Shown in pieces: positions 13,326 through 25,968 of a stretch of DNA of 64,000 nucleotides. Below the pieces are notes generated by a model. The model was not told the origin of the DNA. It ran no database searches and saw only the letters and a list, made by a program, of their open reading frames with translations. Origin of the DNA: Archilochus colubris (Eukaryota; Chordata; Aves; Apodiformes; Trochilidae); contig CM041085.1 of the NCBI GenBank assembly GCA_023079485.1, positions 95,615,115-95,679,114 on the forward strand, in the 5' to 3' direction. Numbering within the stretch: position 1 is the first letter of the stretch; each line of letters opens with the position of its first letter. A program made the position numbers and the translations under genes.

Positions 13326-14779
13326 TCATAGAATCATAGAAAGTTTGGGTTGGAAGGGACCTTAAAGATCTAGTCCCAGCCCCAGTGGGGCTGCATTAGC
13401 AGGGACATCTCCCATTAGACCAGGTTGCCCAAAGCCCAATCCAACCCAGCACTGAACACTTCCAGGAATGGGGCATTCACAGCTTCCCAGGACGACCTGA
13501 GCCAGTGTCTCATCACACTCACAGTAAGGATTTTCTTCCTAATATCTAATCTAAATCTACTTTTTCCCAGTCTGAAATCATTAACCCTCATCCTATCGCT
13601 ACAGGTTCTGATAAAGTCTTCCTCTCCAGCTTTTCTATAGGCCTCCCTTCTGATACTGGGAGGGCACTCAGGGATGTTTTCAATCCAGTTCAACCTGTAT
13701 TTGTACTAGGGATTGCCCAGATCCAGGTGCAGGACCATGCACTTGACCTTGTTGAAATCCATGCAGTTTGGATAAGCACACCTCTTAAGCCTGTCCAGGA
13801 CCCTCTGGATGGCATCCCCTCCCTCCAGCATGTCGACTGCACAGCACAACTTGGTGGTAATTATCAGACTCACTAAGGGTGCTACTAGTTCCACTGTCTA
13901 TGATATTGATGAAAATATTTAAGAGTGCTGGTCCCAATACAGACTTCCTGAGGATTACTACTCACCATGGACCTTCACTTGAACTTCAAGCTATTGACCA
14001 AAACTCTTTGAGTGCAGCTGACCAACCAGTTCTTTATCCACCAAGTAGTCCATCTGTCAAGTGCATGTATCTCCAGTTTAGAGGCAAGGATGTGGTATAT
14101 GCTTTGCACAGGACCAGGATGGTGACATGAGTTGCTCTTCACTTATCCACCAACTCTATAATCCTGTTGTAGATGGTCACCAAATTTGTCAAGTAGTTTT
14201 TCAATTGTCTGCCACCAATGACCTTCTTATTATCCATGTGCCTTAGCATAGTGAAACTGACAATTTCCCGTGTCTGTCTTTCTGCCTTTAAAAATGTGTC
14301 TGTCTTTCTGTTTTAAAAAAGTTGTTGTTTGTTTTTTAAATCCCTTTTTCAAGTTAGTGAAAACTTCATCAGACTGCCACAACTTCTCAGATATGATGGA
14401 TGGCAGCCTAACAGCTTCCCCCATCTGTTCCCTCAGCATACACAGATGCATCGTATCAGGCTTCATGGACTTGTGGACCTCCAGGTTTCTTGGATGATCT
14501 CAAACCTGATCTACCCCTACTGTGGGTGCTTCTTCATTCTCTCAGTCCCTGCCTTTACCTTCTGTAACTTGGGTGGGGTGGCCTGAACACTTGCCAGAGA
14601 AGACTGAGGCAAAGAAGTTCCTAAGCACCTCAGTATTCTCCATATTGCAGGTGACTGGGTCTCATGTTTTCTTCCAGAAAGGACATTTTTCTTAGTCTCC
14701 CTTTTATCCCCAGCATACTTACAGAAACTTTTTTTGTTGCCCTGGACCTCCCTGGCCAGATTTAATTCTGTCAAGGTTG
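13326..14779 (-). mobile_element. CR1 LINE, 5'-truncated, with internal deletions
   Basis: The left edge TCATAGAATCATAGAA plus GGTTGGAAGGGACCTTAAAG is the reverse complement of a CR1 3' end, and the 3' region runs to about 13660. Near 13665-13700 the match jumps to the ORF2 region that encodes FADDTKL, so roughly 450-500 bases are missing relative to an intact copy. From 13705 to 14779 the complement of the reverse transcriptase and pre-RT segment is readable. Minus-strand fragments include DFNKVKCMVLHL (near 13750) and NLAREVQGNKKSFCKYAGDK (near 14750-14690). Stops and frameshifts are frequent, and part of the catalytic-domain DNA near 14090-14270 is deleted. It is a non-functional copy. Confidence 0.93.
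14270..14321. repeat. 26-bp tandem duplication inside the CR1 copy
   Basis: GTGTCTGTCTTTCTG occurs at 14270-14284 and again at 14296-14310, each followed by a T/A-rich tail (CTTTAAAAAT versus TTTTAAAAAA). This is a two-copy local duplication with a period of 26 bases, in a part of the element where other sequence has been lost. Confidence 0.75.
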
Positions 14780-16383
14780 TATACTGGGAAAAATAAAATA
14801 AAATTAAAAAATTGAAACCTAACCCAGTTAGATTAATGAAAGAAATTAAGACATTTAGTCAAAATACCCTTTTGATAAGGACTTCAGGTTTCTGACACTC
14901 TTTGTTACCTGTCTAGTGCTTTCTCATAAATATGTTGTTCTAAATAAATACTACTGTTTTTACATCCCAATGGCAAAGCAAAAACACTTATTTCTCAAAA
15001 ATGGCTCTGCAGAGAAATAGTTTTGGTAGACAGTTTTCCTCCAAAAAAGCCTTTCTAAAGGTGCATTTCTAAAACAGCTTTTTAACTGGGAATCTTTTGA
15101 CAGCCACCGACTTCTGAGTGCATTGTGTTAGAGTGAACCCTCCTGTTCTCCTCCAAGTCTTTTCCAAGCAACTGCACCTGCAGTAAAAGGAATTCAAGGT
15201 TTGCCACTTTCTCCTCACTTTTTTTGCAAAAGGCTGGCTGGAGTTTTGAGCACAGCAGTGCACCAGCCACAGTGTTAGAAACTTAGCAAAAAACTATTCA
15301 TTAGGAGCAGCAAAGCAGCACCTCTGGTTTTCCTCTTCATTCCTCCCATGGACATGTTGCTGTAAAGTGCTGTGTTAAGGTTCTAGTATGCCTGTAAGTA
15401 TTAAGCCACCTACTTCTGCTTCCAGTAGCAGCAATTACTCTTCACCCAGCAATGTATAAACAGGAAACATTTCTGCTCTCTAAGCACAGAAATGAGAACA
15501 TTAGGCTCTAGAGGCAGAACCAGGCAATCTAGAGAGGAACAGATCTTGACTGACTGACTGCTGCATCAAGTTATCCAAGTCTTCCAAGAGCACATTTCAA
15601 AGAAAACTGGAACAGTTACAAGGGTGGTATGCATCTGACCAAGAGCTGATCACTGCAGTTTTCTGTGCCATCTGCTTCTGACATTGCTTTTGCAGTCAGA
15701 ATATTCATTTTACCTTGTAGAGGTCTGAAGAAAAAGTTCAGATGAACAGACTTGAAGCACAGTTGCTTATACTGGGGTATAAACTGAAGGATGTTAGATT
15801 ATGGCTAAAGGGTACAAAAAAGCAAAATGTCAAACATAAAAAAGAATACATGAGCAATATGCAGAGAAAAGTAGTAGCACCAGGGCAGAGTTGGCAGAAA
15901 GACTAAGAAAAAGCTTTACAGGATAAAACTGGAAATAGAGAGAGAAATGAGGAAAGAATTAAAGGAAACTGGGATAAGGAAGCTCCCTTGCTTGAAAAAC
16001 AGACACATCTAAAGAATAAAAAAATTCTGTTTCTTCAGGTTCCTAATTGCTTAAATTATTCATTTTTATGTAGCGCTATTGATGTTCTTTGCACATAAGA
16101 ATAAAGCTGAAGCTCTGTATTTGAGAAAGACACAACTTTTTCTTCTATTTTAATTGGCGAACATGATTAACCACTGGCTCACTTAGGAAGACACTTTTCC
16201 ATCTGCTATATCTTCCCACCAGAAAGGTACTTAGGTAACAGGGGATAAAACACTGGTTTTGTTCAGCTACAGCACAGGAACGAGTGTTTGTAAGTTACTC
16301 TCCTGACACTAACATAACAATCTTAACACCACCGGGAAAAAAGATCCACAGATAAATAGTGATATTTGTGCTATTTAGTGATA

Positions 16384-16411
16384 TTTATGTCCAGGTTGAC
16401 CTGGACATAAA
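16384..16411. repeat. Perfect 28-nt palindrome-like hairpin (13-bp arms, 2-nt spacer)
   Basis: TTTATGTCCAGGT at 16384-16396 and ACCTGGACATAAA at 16399-16411 are exact reverse complements separated by TG. The decamer AGTGATATTT lies at 16358-16367 and again at 16377-16386, just overlapping the left arm. The arrangement could form a cruciform or be a dimeric protein-binding site, or it could be a replication-slippage product. No transposon termini flank it. Confidence 0.85.
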
Positions 16412-16651
16412 CCTTGCTAACCACAACGGTTTATTTCTTCAGTGACTGAAATAAATCAAAGTGCTACACTGCTAAAGAAGGTAAAAGGAGAGGTTTGTTA
16501 GTTAACTCCTAGAAAGGATTCAAAAGGTGGTTTTGAAGGAGAAATTTTAGATTGCTGGTTGTAATTGAAGAAGGAAGTTGTTCCAGGCATAGAGAGAAAG
16601 CAATGAGAAAACACTGCAGAAATTAAAGGTTCTGCAAGGCAGGCAGTCAGC

Positions 16652-16681
16652 AATGCACCCAGAGTTCTGGATGGGTGCATT
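16652..16681. repeat. 10-bp perfect inverted repeat with 10-nt loop
   Basis: AATGCACCCA (16652-16661) and TGGGTGCATT (16672-16681) are exact reverse complements around the loop GAGTTCTGGA. It lies about 240 bases from the stronger palindrome at 16384. Confidence 0.7.
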
Positions 16682-17246
16682 TTAATTAAATCAAAGTAAA
16701 CAAGTCACAGCAGGGGCAAATGTGAGCCAAGCTGTAGGCAGGCTTGACATACAAGGTTTGAAGGTGAGTCTGAAGAAGTTTGAAGTTGCTGAGAAATGAG
16801 AAAAGACAACAAAGACAGGAGAGCAGGGTAATATGCTTGGGAGAGAAAGACGGATGGTAACTGTATCTGCAGAATGATGAACAGCCTCCTGCAGGGAGAG
16901 ATGAAGGGTGCACCGGCTGCAGGATACGTGGTATTACTTGTCAGCATGTGGCTGAGATATATAACTCAACTAGGACTTATTAGGAATGGTGCTCATGGTT
17001 TTCCAGTCCTTATCTTTGCCACAAAGAGAACAAAATACCTTTGCATTATAAAACAAGTTGGTACATTCATTTCTTAATTCTGTCTCTCAGGAACTGTGCA
17101 GTGAGTGATCAACAGATACTCTACATTTTGCAAACAACTAAAGGATTAAATTTACAAATGTTTGTAGAGATAAATAACAATAAAAAGTTTCTCAGCTTTG
17201 CTCCCTGGAAATTTTACAGGTTGTGACTTGGAGTTTATTGGGGAAA

Positions 17247-17266
17247 AAAAAAAAAAAGAAAAAAGG
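17247..17266. repeat. Poly-A rich tract
   Basis: A run of A interrupted by single G residues follows GGGG. It is simple low-complexity sequence. Confidence 0.8.
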
Positions 17267-19344
17267 AAAGTATTTACCTCTTTTATGAGAGGCAAACCCT
17301 TCTTTAGTAACTGCTGACTAAAGGAGCAAGGATGGGTGTAGAAAATGTATGCAAAATGGAAAACAAAGAAAGAAATCTTTATATACAACTACCATTAGAG
17401 AAGTCATTATGCTGAGCTGTACCCCTTGTAGTGCAAGTGTAGTTCTTCCCTCATGTTTTCCTTGGATTGACCAAAAAAATTTTTTTTAAATTCTGAATAC
17501 ACACATGCTTTTGTCTAAATGTCTCTCGCAAAAAAATAGTAAAACAAAATAAAACCAAGCTTGGGCTGGTTTTGTAACACCTGATATAAGACTTTTTTCA
17601 ACAGCAAATTAAATTTCATTCTCTCTGTTTACAGTGGATGAGTTAACTGCTGGAGGTATCATGGGATATCTGTATAGAGAAAATGCTCTTGTTTGATAAC
17701 ATAACATAAGCATCCTGACTGTCAGTTACTAAGAGTAGCAATGTTCTCATGGAAAGTAGGCTTTTAAAATACAGGCTTGCATACAGTAACTATTTCATAA
17801 ACAGGTCCTATTTCAGGTATCTGGGGTTTTTATCACTTTTAGTAATTCTTTATTGCAGCCCTATATCATTAGTAACTTGATGATGTAAATACATCACAGC
17901 AGCAGAAATGCATACATGTAACATTGAAATTCCCAATATATAGCCCTGAATCCCAACTTTTCCCATCCCACTTACATTTGTTTCACTGTAGCAGTCAGTT
18001 TTACATTCTTGACAATTAAGGCTGACTTCACAATTACAAGCCTAGCCAATACTTATTTTTCAATGGGAATTCAATGGTACTGAAGCAGTCCTATTGATCT
18101 GTGAAATGAAGAACCCTTCTTTTTTTTTCCACAGCTATAAATTAAGTATACCTAATTCAACAAAAAATGTCAGCACAGGCTTAAGATGTTTATTAACAAA
18201 TTAAATGAAATATTTAATCTTGACCATTTAAGGCAAAGCACATGCTCAATTTTCCAGATGAGCAGACACCTAAACAAATAATGTATTAACCTTTCTTAGG
18301 TTACTGTCTGACTCTAAGCCAGCGATTTCACAATTGAATTTTAAATGTAAAATTGCATATGCTGTTCTTGGTTCAAGGCCTGACAACCATGTACTTCAGA
18401 ATGTCTCTTGAGATCCTGCAGGGGATTGTTGTCATTGCCCTTGTGACCCAGTAGGTCAACAGGAGAATGCACAAGTGTCTTGTGATAATAATCCTTTGAC
18501 TAAGGATTGACAAGTCTAGTTTCTAGATAGGGCTGCATCAGCAATATTTTTCCTCCTTCTTCTAGTAAAGGTGTCAATACGTAGCTTGCTCATCCTCAGC
18601 TACTGAAATATTTATCTTAGGGTTATATACATTCCAGACACAGAGTATAGCAACTGCAATTCTGCAAGTGAGCTTTTTTTCCATCTACACTGCATTACTG
18701 TGCAGTGGGAACAGCCCAATTTCTGACATGCCTGTATTCTGTAACTGCTGAAAGGCTCCAGTCTAACCAGAGCTCTAAAAGGGATGCCACAGCTGATCAA
18801 ACAATTGCCAGTCTGTTGCAGACCTTCTGAGAGCTTGGGCAGTTTTCATTTATCATCATACACCCAAGTAATTAAACCTCCAGGGTAATGCTGTCAAGCA
18901 TCAAACTTACCAGCACATGACACTTGTGGTGCTGTTACGACTGCAGTTCATGGACATTAAGGGACAAGAAGCAGTGGAAGCAGAGAATTATTTGAAGGAC
19001 TTTTAAAAATATTTAATCAAACTCTCTTATGCCTCAAATATACATGTCTGGGAAAAAATAATAATCAAAACAATCACAAGTGCTAACACAGTAATGTGCT
19101 TTAGACATTTACAAAGTCTGATTGGTAAAAACAAAACAGGAAAGCACAGAGCACAGAAAGGGAAATAATCTGTAGATCAATTCAGTCATCCTTCTCTTGT
19201 GCATCCGTATGAGAAAAGAGACATAGGACAGTAATGGATCTGGGTATCAAGCTTACCTAAGCAACTGAGATGCTCTGTTTCAAGATTATGCTTAATTCCT
19301 GCTATATGCTTAATTGCAAATTTGACTTCTGTGCATTAACACAA

Positions 19345-19500
19345 CGTGCCCAGTGAGGTTGTGGAGTCTCCTTCTCTGGAAACAGTCAAAACCTACCTAG
19401 ACATGTTCCTGTGTGACCTACACTAAGTGAACCTGCCCTGGCAGGGGGCTTGGACTCAATGATCTTTTGTGGTCCCTGCCAACCCCTAATATTCTGTGAT
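19345..19500 (+). mobile_element. CR1 LINE 3'-end fragment, plus orientation
   Basis: The segment begins with CGTGCCCAGTGAGGTTGTGG, includes GTCTCCTTCTCTGGA, and continues through CCTGGCAGGGGGCTTGGACT and ATGATCTTTTGTGGTCCCTG to ATATTCTGTGAT. This is the end of CR1 ORF2 and the 3' tail. Only about 155 bases remain. It ends in a single octamer-like unit instead of a repeated array and abuts an A/C-rich simple repeat. Confidence 0.92.
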
Positions 19501-19513
19501 TTTTTTGCTTATT

Positions 19514-19650
19514 AAAAAACAACACTCTCCCCACAAAAAAAAAAAAACAAAAACAAAACACCAAAAAAACAGGCAAACAAAAAAAAAAACCAAAACCCCA
19601 AAACAAAACAAAAAACCCCAACTTGAAACCAAACAAAAAAAAAAAAGTGA
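19514..19650. repeat. A-rich (CAAA-type) low-complexity repeat
   Basis: Runs of A are broken by single or paired C residues over about 135 bases, immediately downstream of the plus-strand CR1 3' end. The minus-strand open frames here (about 70-90 codons, very rich in F) are artefacts of this composition. Confidence 0.85.
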
Positions 19651-22600
19651 AAAACAACCCACTCATTGAAGTTTTGATCTGCACTCTCACAGCAGCCCTT
19701 GAGCTTCCCTTTGTTACTTGATGTAAACATCCAGATGTGTTTTGAGGATCAAGGCAGTTTCACCTCTCAGTGCAGAAAACAGCAATAGATGTAAATTGGC
19801 TTGAGGGTAAACAAAACATGTTGAAGAACAGAGTATTATTTTGTCTTTTTGCTTCTCATATACATGGAATACACACAAATCACACACCAAGTGGACATAC
19901 TGGTATTAGATATTTATCCTATATTTTAGACTCAGTTTCAAATTAATCTTTGGGACCTGATAAAGGTAGGACAGAGCAAGGCTAGCACTGCATTGCTTTA
20001 GCCAGGGCTGTAAATTCAGGCACCAGAATGTGCAGACTGGATTCAGTGTCACACTCAAAAGGAAGCTATCTGTCACTTAAGAGAATTCAGAATAGACAGT
20101 TTTATGTCAGCATCATAAACTTCATCCAAAAGCCTACTGGCAACTAGCATAGGAAGCTTCTCGTTTTACTGTTCTAAATGATAGTCAGTAAAATTGCCTT
20201 TGTTAGTGAAAGGCTATGCCTAGTAATCCAGTGCATGGTCTCTCCAAAATGTGATGTTTCTATATGTCTCTATATGTAGCAAGAGGCAATGCTTTGGATC
20301 TGATTATAACTATTAACATTTCTTAAATTTGAAAAGTGAAAATTAAAGCAAATAAATTGAAGCTAGAAAAGAGAATACTTCACTGAAGAGAGATGTTGTC
20401 TCCATGCACCTTATAAATAGAACCATAAAGGTGACTGAATTTGTTTGCATTTTTGTTTGATGTGTTCATCTGTTTCTCTTGTACCATTATGGATAAACAA
20501 TCATCTACTGTGTCAAAGAAAGAAGGATTGCATAGGCCACTGGAGACCTGTTCTACTTTAGCCTATAACCCAGACCAGGAGATTCATCTGGAAAAATGGA
20601 CTCTCAGCTTCAGCATCCCTCTTCTGAATTAAGTGGAGTAGGGACTGATGGGTCTCTCACATCTTCTGAAGGCAAGCTCATCAATCAGCTTCTGAGTATA
20701 TTTATTTAATAAAATATTAGTAATTACATTGTCATCTGAATTCCAGTATTCCCATTAAAAGTTTTCTTTTCAACAAGTCAGATCTTTTTTACCAAAATGA
20801 AGCTCAACCTGGAATTTTGGATTACCTCTATAAAATTATTATTAATTATTAGCACTTCTCCTGATTGAGCAGTGGTGCTGTATCAATGTTATTCTTCCAG
20901 AAATTATGGCCACAAAAAAGCCTGCTGAAAGCTCAGTTCTGTTAGGAAGCTTATTATGACTGTATAGAGCAATTACTTCGCCAATAAATTATGCAGCATT
21001 TATTAATCAATGTATTACCTGTTCAAACAAGAAACACAATCCTTCACTGTGCATGTATTAATAGTAGATAGAGTATAATACATGATGGTGCAAGGAAACA
21101 AAGAAAAATGGTGTGGGGATTTAGGGCTTTAAATTTAGAGAAAGACAGGAGAGATGTTTGCAACAGAATAAAAATTATTCTGTAAGGAACTGGTGAGTTG
21201 AAGAGAACAAAGCTTTGAATATTTACAATACATTTCTCCTTCTAGGTCAGTAAGAAAGGAAGATCCTGGCACTTCCTGGAATTGCCCTGCTGTGTTCCCA
21301 CATTTTACTGTGAAAACAATTATCATTCACTTCTTCAAATCACACTGAAGTGTTGCTGTTGCTAAATAGTGTCACTTTCACTTCATAAATTTCTTTTGGC
21401 TTCACTATATATTTAATCCATTTTCAGATCATAGAGCTTATTAAGCAGATCTCTGTGAACTCATCCAAAACACACTATTATTTGAAAATTATAGTTTAGT
21501 AATCAACCAATTACTGCCGAACAAGCATAAACATACGTACCAGAGTATATGCTTTAGGTATTTAACTATATGTGTAAAGTTCTGACGCAGAGACTTCTGC
21601 TTCCATTGCCACATTGCTGCTTACTGAAAGGCTCAGCATTATGTGACATGATCACAGCCAGTTCACAACAGTTTAAAATGTGACACTGACCTTTTACTGC
21701 ATTAAAAACAAACAAACCGACCAAACTAAAACCAAACCCAAAAGAAACTGAAAGACCTCTGGTTAATAAACCAGGCTATAAATCCGAAAAAATGTCCCTG
21801 CCTGGGATTCCTACGTATCTTTCAGAAATAAACTGCAGCCTTTAGTATTTAATTGCACTGTTTACTACCTCAGATTTAAAACCTAAAAGTCATCCAAATG
21901 TTGGTTCATTGGAACTACTTACTCTGTGGCAGAAGGTTTTTCTGGAGAAAATATCATCTGACAAAAAAGATTTATGACAGCCATGATAAGTGACTGTAAT
22001 GTTTTCCTTTTTTATTATTTTATTTTTTTCTTTTAGCTACAATACTATATTATTTGTTACACTATTTAACAATGGATCTGTAGAAGTGTCCCAAAATACC
22101 ATATGCAACATTAATGTATATTTTAAATTATAAGTACTAAATTCTGTCTCTAGAGTTCATTGTTACAGAAGATCCAACTGAAAATACAAGTCATGTTAAT
22201 GGGTAATCTCAGTTTTGGATGTGAGGATAACTTAGGTTTGTTAGTTATTTAGACCGAAGTTGTAAGTGTACTTTGATTAAAAGACTTTGTAATCAGTCAG
22301 CATCAATAGCAGCTGACTAAACTGTCAACTAAGGCTCTACTTAGTTTCTCCTTCTGTCAGTGTTATCTGCCTGCTATCTCCATCATTCCTGGAGACAGTA
22401 ACAAATTGCCTTTCTTTCCCCTGAGAGTCAAAATGATTGATTTGTCAATGTCTACTTAAAACTTATTATAAATAAGCAAGATCTTGCACAAGCTTTTATA
22501 TTGTCATAGTCAGAGGCTGGTCTTTCTAAAAGGTAATGTTAGGCATAGCACAAATGCGAGCACAAAGCTTTCAACCTCATTTGTCTTGTAGAAGGAACAG

Positions 22601-24515
22601 TGTGAAACTTCCTTAAAATTCCCATTTCAAACAAATTAATCATTTCAGTTTCGGATGCCTAGTCATTCAGATATATCAAATCCTGAGCCTGCTACTGTGA
22701 AGTAATTATGGCAGAAAGGCTGCTAAACTGTGGTTTAGCAGAATACAAACATTTTCTGCAGAAGTATTAAAATGTAAAATGGGAGGAAATTCACTGTAGG
22801 TGTTAAACCCACCATCCTTTGGAGACTACAAGGCTATGAAAAAGTGCATGAGTGGAATAGGGCAAGAATTCCAATTATGAAGTTGGACTTGGTCCCACTT
22901 TTGTTGGATAGTTCACAACATCCACATCTGATCTTTCCTCCTAAATGTTGTTGTATTTGGATTCCCCAGTAAGAGAAATGAGTGTGTTTAATCTCTTTCT
23001 GTGGTCTCTCAACTATCACCTCACATAATAAGAACTTGAAGCCCAGCTGCGTTGCCTAGGGTGTTTGTTCCTTCTCAGATTATGAGTAATCTGTTTTTCT
23101 GCAATTCTTCTGTTACCTTTTTTAGGTTTTGGATCAATAGGAAGACATTCAGTAATACAGAGTATCAACAAGTCCCATATTTAAAAGAGTGCACTCACAC
23201 CCAAGTTTTACAGGCAGAGAATATCTGGTATCTAGCAAAATTCCTAAATTACATACTGATGCCTACAAAGAATTTCTCATGGCAGAGACAGTCATAACAT
23301 ATTCTTTTCTACGAATATTTTTACAACATGAAATAAATTGTTCCAAGAAATACTCTCCCAAGCTAGGCTTAAACTCTCAGCAGTTGGCTAGCTAGAAAGC
23401 ATAACGCATTCATAAACCTTATCATATCAAGAATCAGATTTAGCTAACATAAGAAAAGGCCAGAATTTGAACTGCATGGACTTTTCTTCATCTTAAAGTG
23501 TCTAGCATGTTAGCATCGGCCAAAAAAAACCAAAACAACCCAGTAGAATGTTTTGGTTTAGCTTCAGGAATACTCCAAAGCTCCTCTGTGCTTCTTCTGG
23601 GATAAAATGCAAATACTGAAGTGGTTAACTGATCACTTAATCAGCTGCTTCCCTGCTTCCAGAAATATGTAACTTGCTAAGTGTAGCAACAAATTAATTT
23701 TATAATATTTTATATATAGTAAACACAAAGGAAAAAAGTGAATACCCACGTGTTCTTCATCAGCAGAGGAATGCATTTAGTTCTACATCAAGACAATAAA
23801 CTAGGCATTACTGAGAAAAAGGTGAAAATAAAATCTCCATTCATGAATGGCCATTGAATGCCCTTCATGACATTAACTTAGAGCTTTACTTCAGTTCATG
23901 AGATCAGTTCATGACTTAAAATAATCTACATCAGGAATGTGGTTCCATCGCTAATTTTGGATTGTCTTGCTAAAGCACAAACACCACTGAGATGGAATTA
24001 TCTCAACAGTTTAACTATTTCATGTTAGCTGAGAAGCATCTTAAGAAGGTTCTTTTCAGAATAGATTCTGATTAGCAAACACAGACATTCAATTCTTTAA
24101 AAAAGCCATTGACATGATATATACTTGATAAACAAAAAATGTAACGGCATAATGAAAATGCAACACAAAATAAATTCTCCATTATCTTACTGCCTCTCCA
24201 TATGCTCAAAAGAAATTATTTCCATGTTATAATAATTAGTGCATCTCATAAAGAAGGCTGGTAATGGCTGATAATAGTGAAACTGGCTTCAACATTCGAA
24301 GTATCTAATTAAAAAATTATTCCATTCCAAAAAGTGAAAAAAAGTTTTATCTCTTTTTCTTCCAAGTAACACATTACACTATTTCCAAAGCCCAATACCG
24401 AACAGAATACATTCATCCCATTATCATTTCAAGGGTTACATTAAGGAAAATAAATAAAGACTGAACCATGGCTTTTGTGCAGCATTAACAGGTTACTATA
24501 TTCTTTAAACTAATC

Positions 24516-24929
24516 ATGGTAAGGCATACAGTGGCAATTTATACCACTGAGAAAAATAAACTGTGGGAAAAGAACTCACTGACTCAAAGTTCAGTTATAT
24601 TGAATGGGATAAAAACCTGTAAAATCACCACCTGGGTAGGAAGTACACTGTGGAGAACATGCTGCCTCTTAATGCACTTCGAAAACAAGTTTTCAAGTAA
24701 CTGGAACAATACATCAAGAATTCTCAGAAAGATTTTTCAGAGACAAGTGCTGAAGAGCTTTCTTAACATTAGGCTGCACAAGCTAATTGTTATTAACACA
24801 GTCGCTGCCATTACATCATTCATCATTTTCATGGACAGTCAGCCAGCAGATAAAAGAAGTATTTCCAGCCACATATTCAAAGCTCTTTCTTTGTCACACA
24901 TTACTACAAATGTTCACTTTAATATTTGA
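24516..24929 (+). other. Longest open frame (137 codons), coding status unsupported
   Basis: An ATG-initiated frame runs for 137 codons in sequence that is otherwise non-coding. The predicted protein shows no signal peptide, no clear membrane segment, no repeat and no motif I recognise. In AT-rich DNA of this length a frame of this size is unusual but can arise by chance. I found no splice sites placing it in a multi-exon gene. It is reported so it can be tested, not as a gene. Confidence 0.12.
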
Positions 24930-25951
24930 TAAAGTGTGTGACGATTCTAGTGACTGAAATTGGGATGAAAGCTGATGGCAAATAATCAACAGCTAGAGAA
25001 GCCTAAACCATTTTGCTTTAAATTCTTTGCTATAATAGTCCTTGGTCTTTTTCTGTGTAATATTTCCCCTAATTGCACTTGCAGCTCTGCCCAAGGTCAG
25101 GATTTTTATATATAGCTGAGGTGAATGTTGCCAGAAGTTATCTAAGATTTATGTAAATGTACATTCTAGGGGAAGTCATTACTCCTTCTGTGTAGAAATC
25201 TCATTTAAATTAATGTAGTTTTTTGTTTCAGAAAAGGGTTCCTTTTCCTAGTACACTGTTTCTTAACATTTTCAAATTGATGGCGCAGAATCGAAGTAGA
25301 AATCATTCATGATCTGCTCAGTAAAATGAAATGCCTACATGCATGCAATAATAATCACATAATTTATTTGTGCATGGCTTTCAAAAGACAGATGGGAAAT
25401 ATTCAATCTTGAAGGTCAGTGGGTGGTGATGGGAAATTTTTATTTGCTTTTCATTGCAGCCATGCATCTCAAACCTCACAGCCACTGATTTTTTTAATAT
25501 TTTCCCCCTACATAGAAGTTAAAATTGCTTGAGACACAGTAACTTAATCTTGCATATAAAAAATCCTGCTATACTATACAGCCTTTTGCATCCCTTTGGT
25601 GTTCAATTTTACATCTAGAATTAGCTCCACCTTTTTCTGGAAGAAGGCAAAGTAATTCGTAATTCCTCTGTAGCACAAGGCTCCTGTTTGATTTTAAGAT
25701 GAAAGGCAGGCCTAGGTTTCCCTGTAAACCAGTTTGTGGAGACCAGACTGACCATCTGAGCATGCCCTGAGCCTGGAACTAAGGGACAGACCTAGGGAGT
25801 GAAAGTCAAATCAAGCTTGAAAAGTGTCCACCCCAAGCTATACACTGCAGAACTTAAAACTGACCCATAAGATCTGCCCTGCCACTTCAACTGTATTCAG
25901 TCAAATTCATGGTAACTTAAAATAAGGACTGAATGTTGAAATGTTCCCTCC

Positions 25952-25968
25952 TAAAAAAAAAAAAAAAA
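25952..25968. repeat. Poly-A tract
   Basis: An uninterrupted run of A residues of about 16 bases lies in AT-rich context. Confidence 0.85.

Larger units (their letters stand above)
14780..19344. other. AT-rich non-coding sequence with hairpins and homopolymers
   Basis: No gene is recognised. Two clean inverted repeats (16384-16411, 16652-16681), a poly-A tract at about 17247-17266 and several short open frames are present. The 15060-15290 and 16500-16950 blocks are more balanced in composition than their surroundings but show no domain or splice structure that I can defend. Confidence 0.5.

Noticed and set aside
19418..19730. Phenylalanine-rich minus-strand open frames resembling membrane proteins
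   Set aside because: They arise from translating the complement of an A-rich simple repeat.
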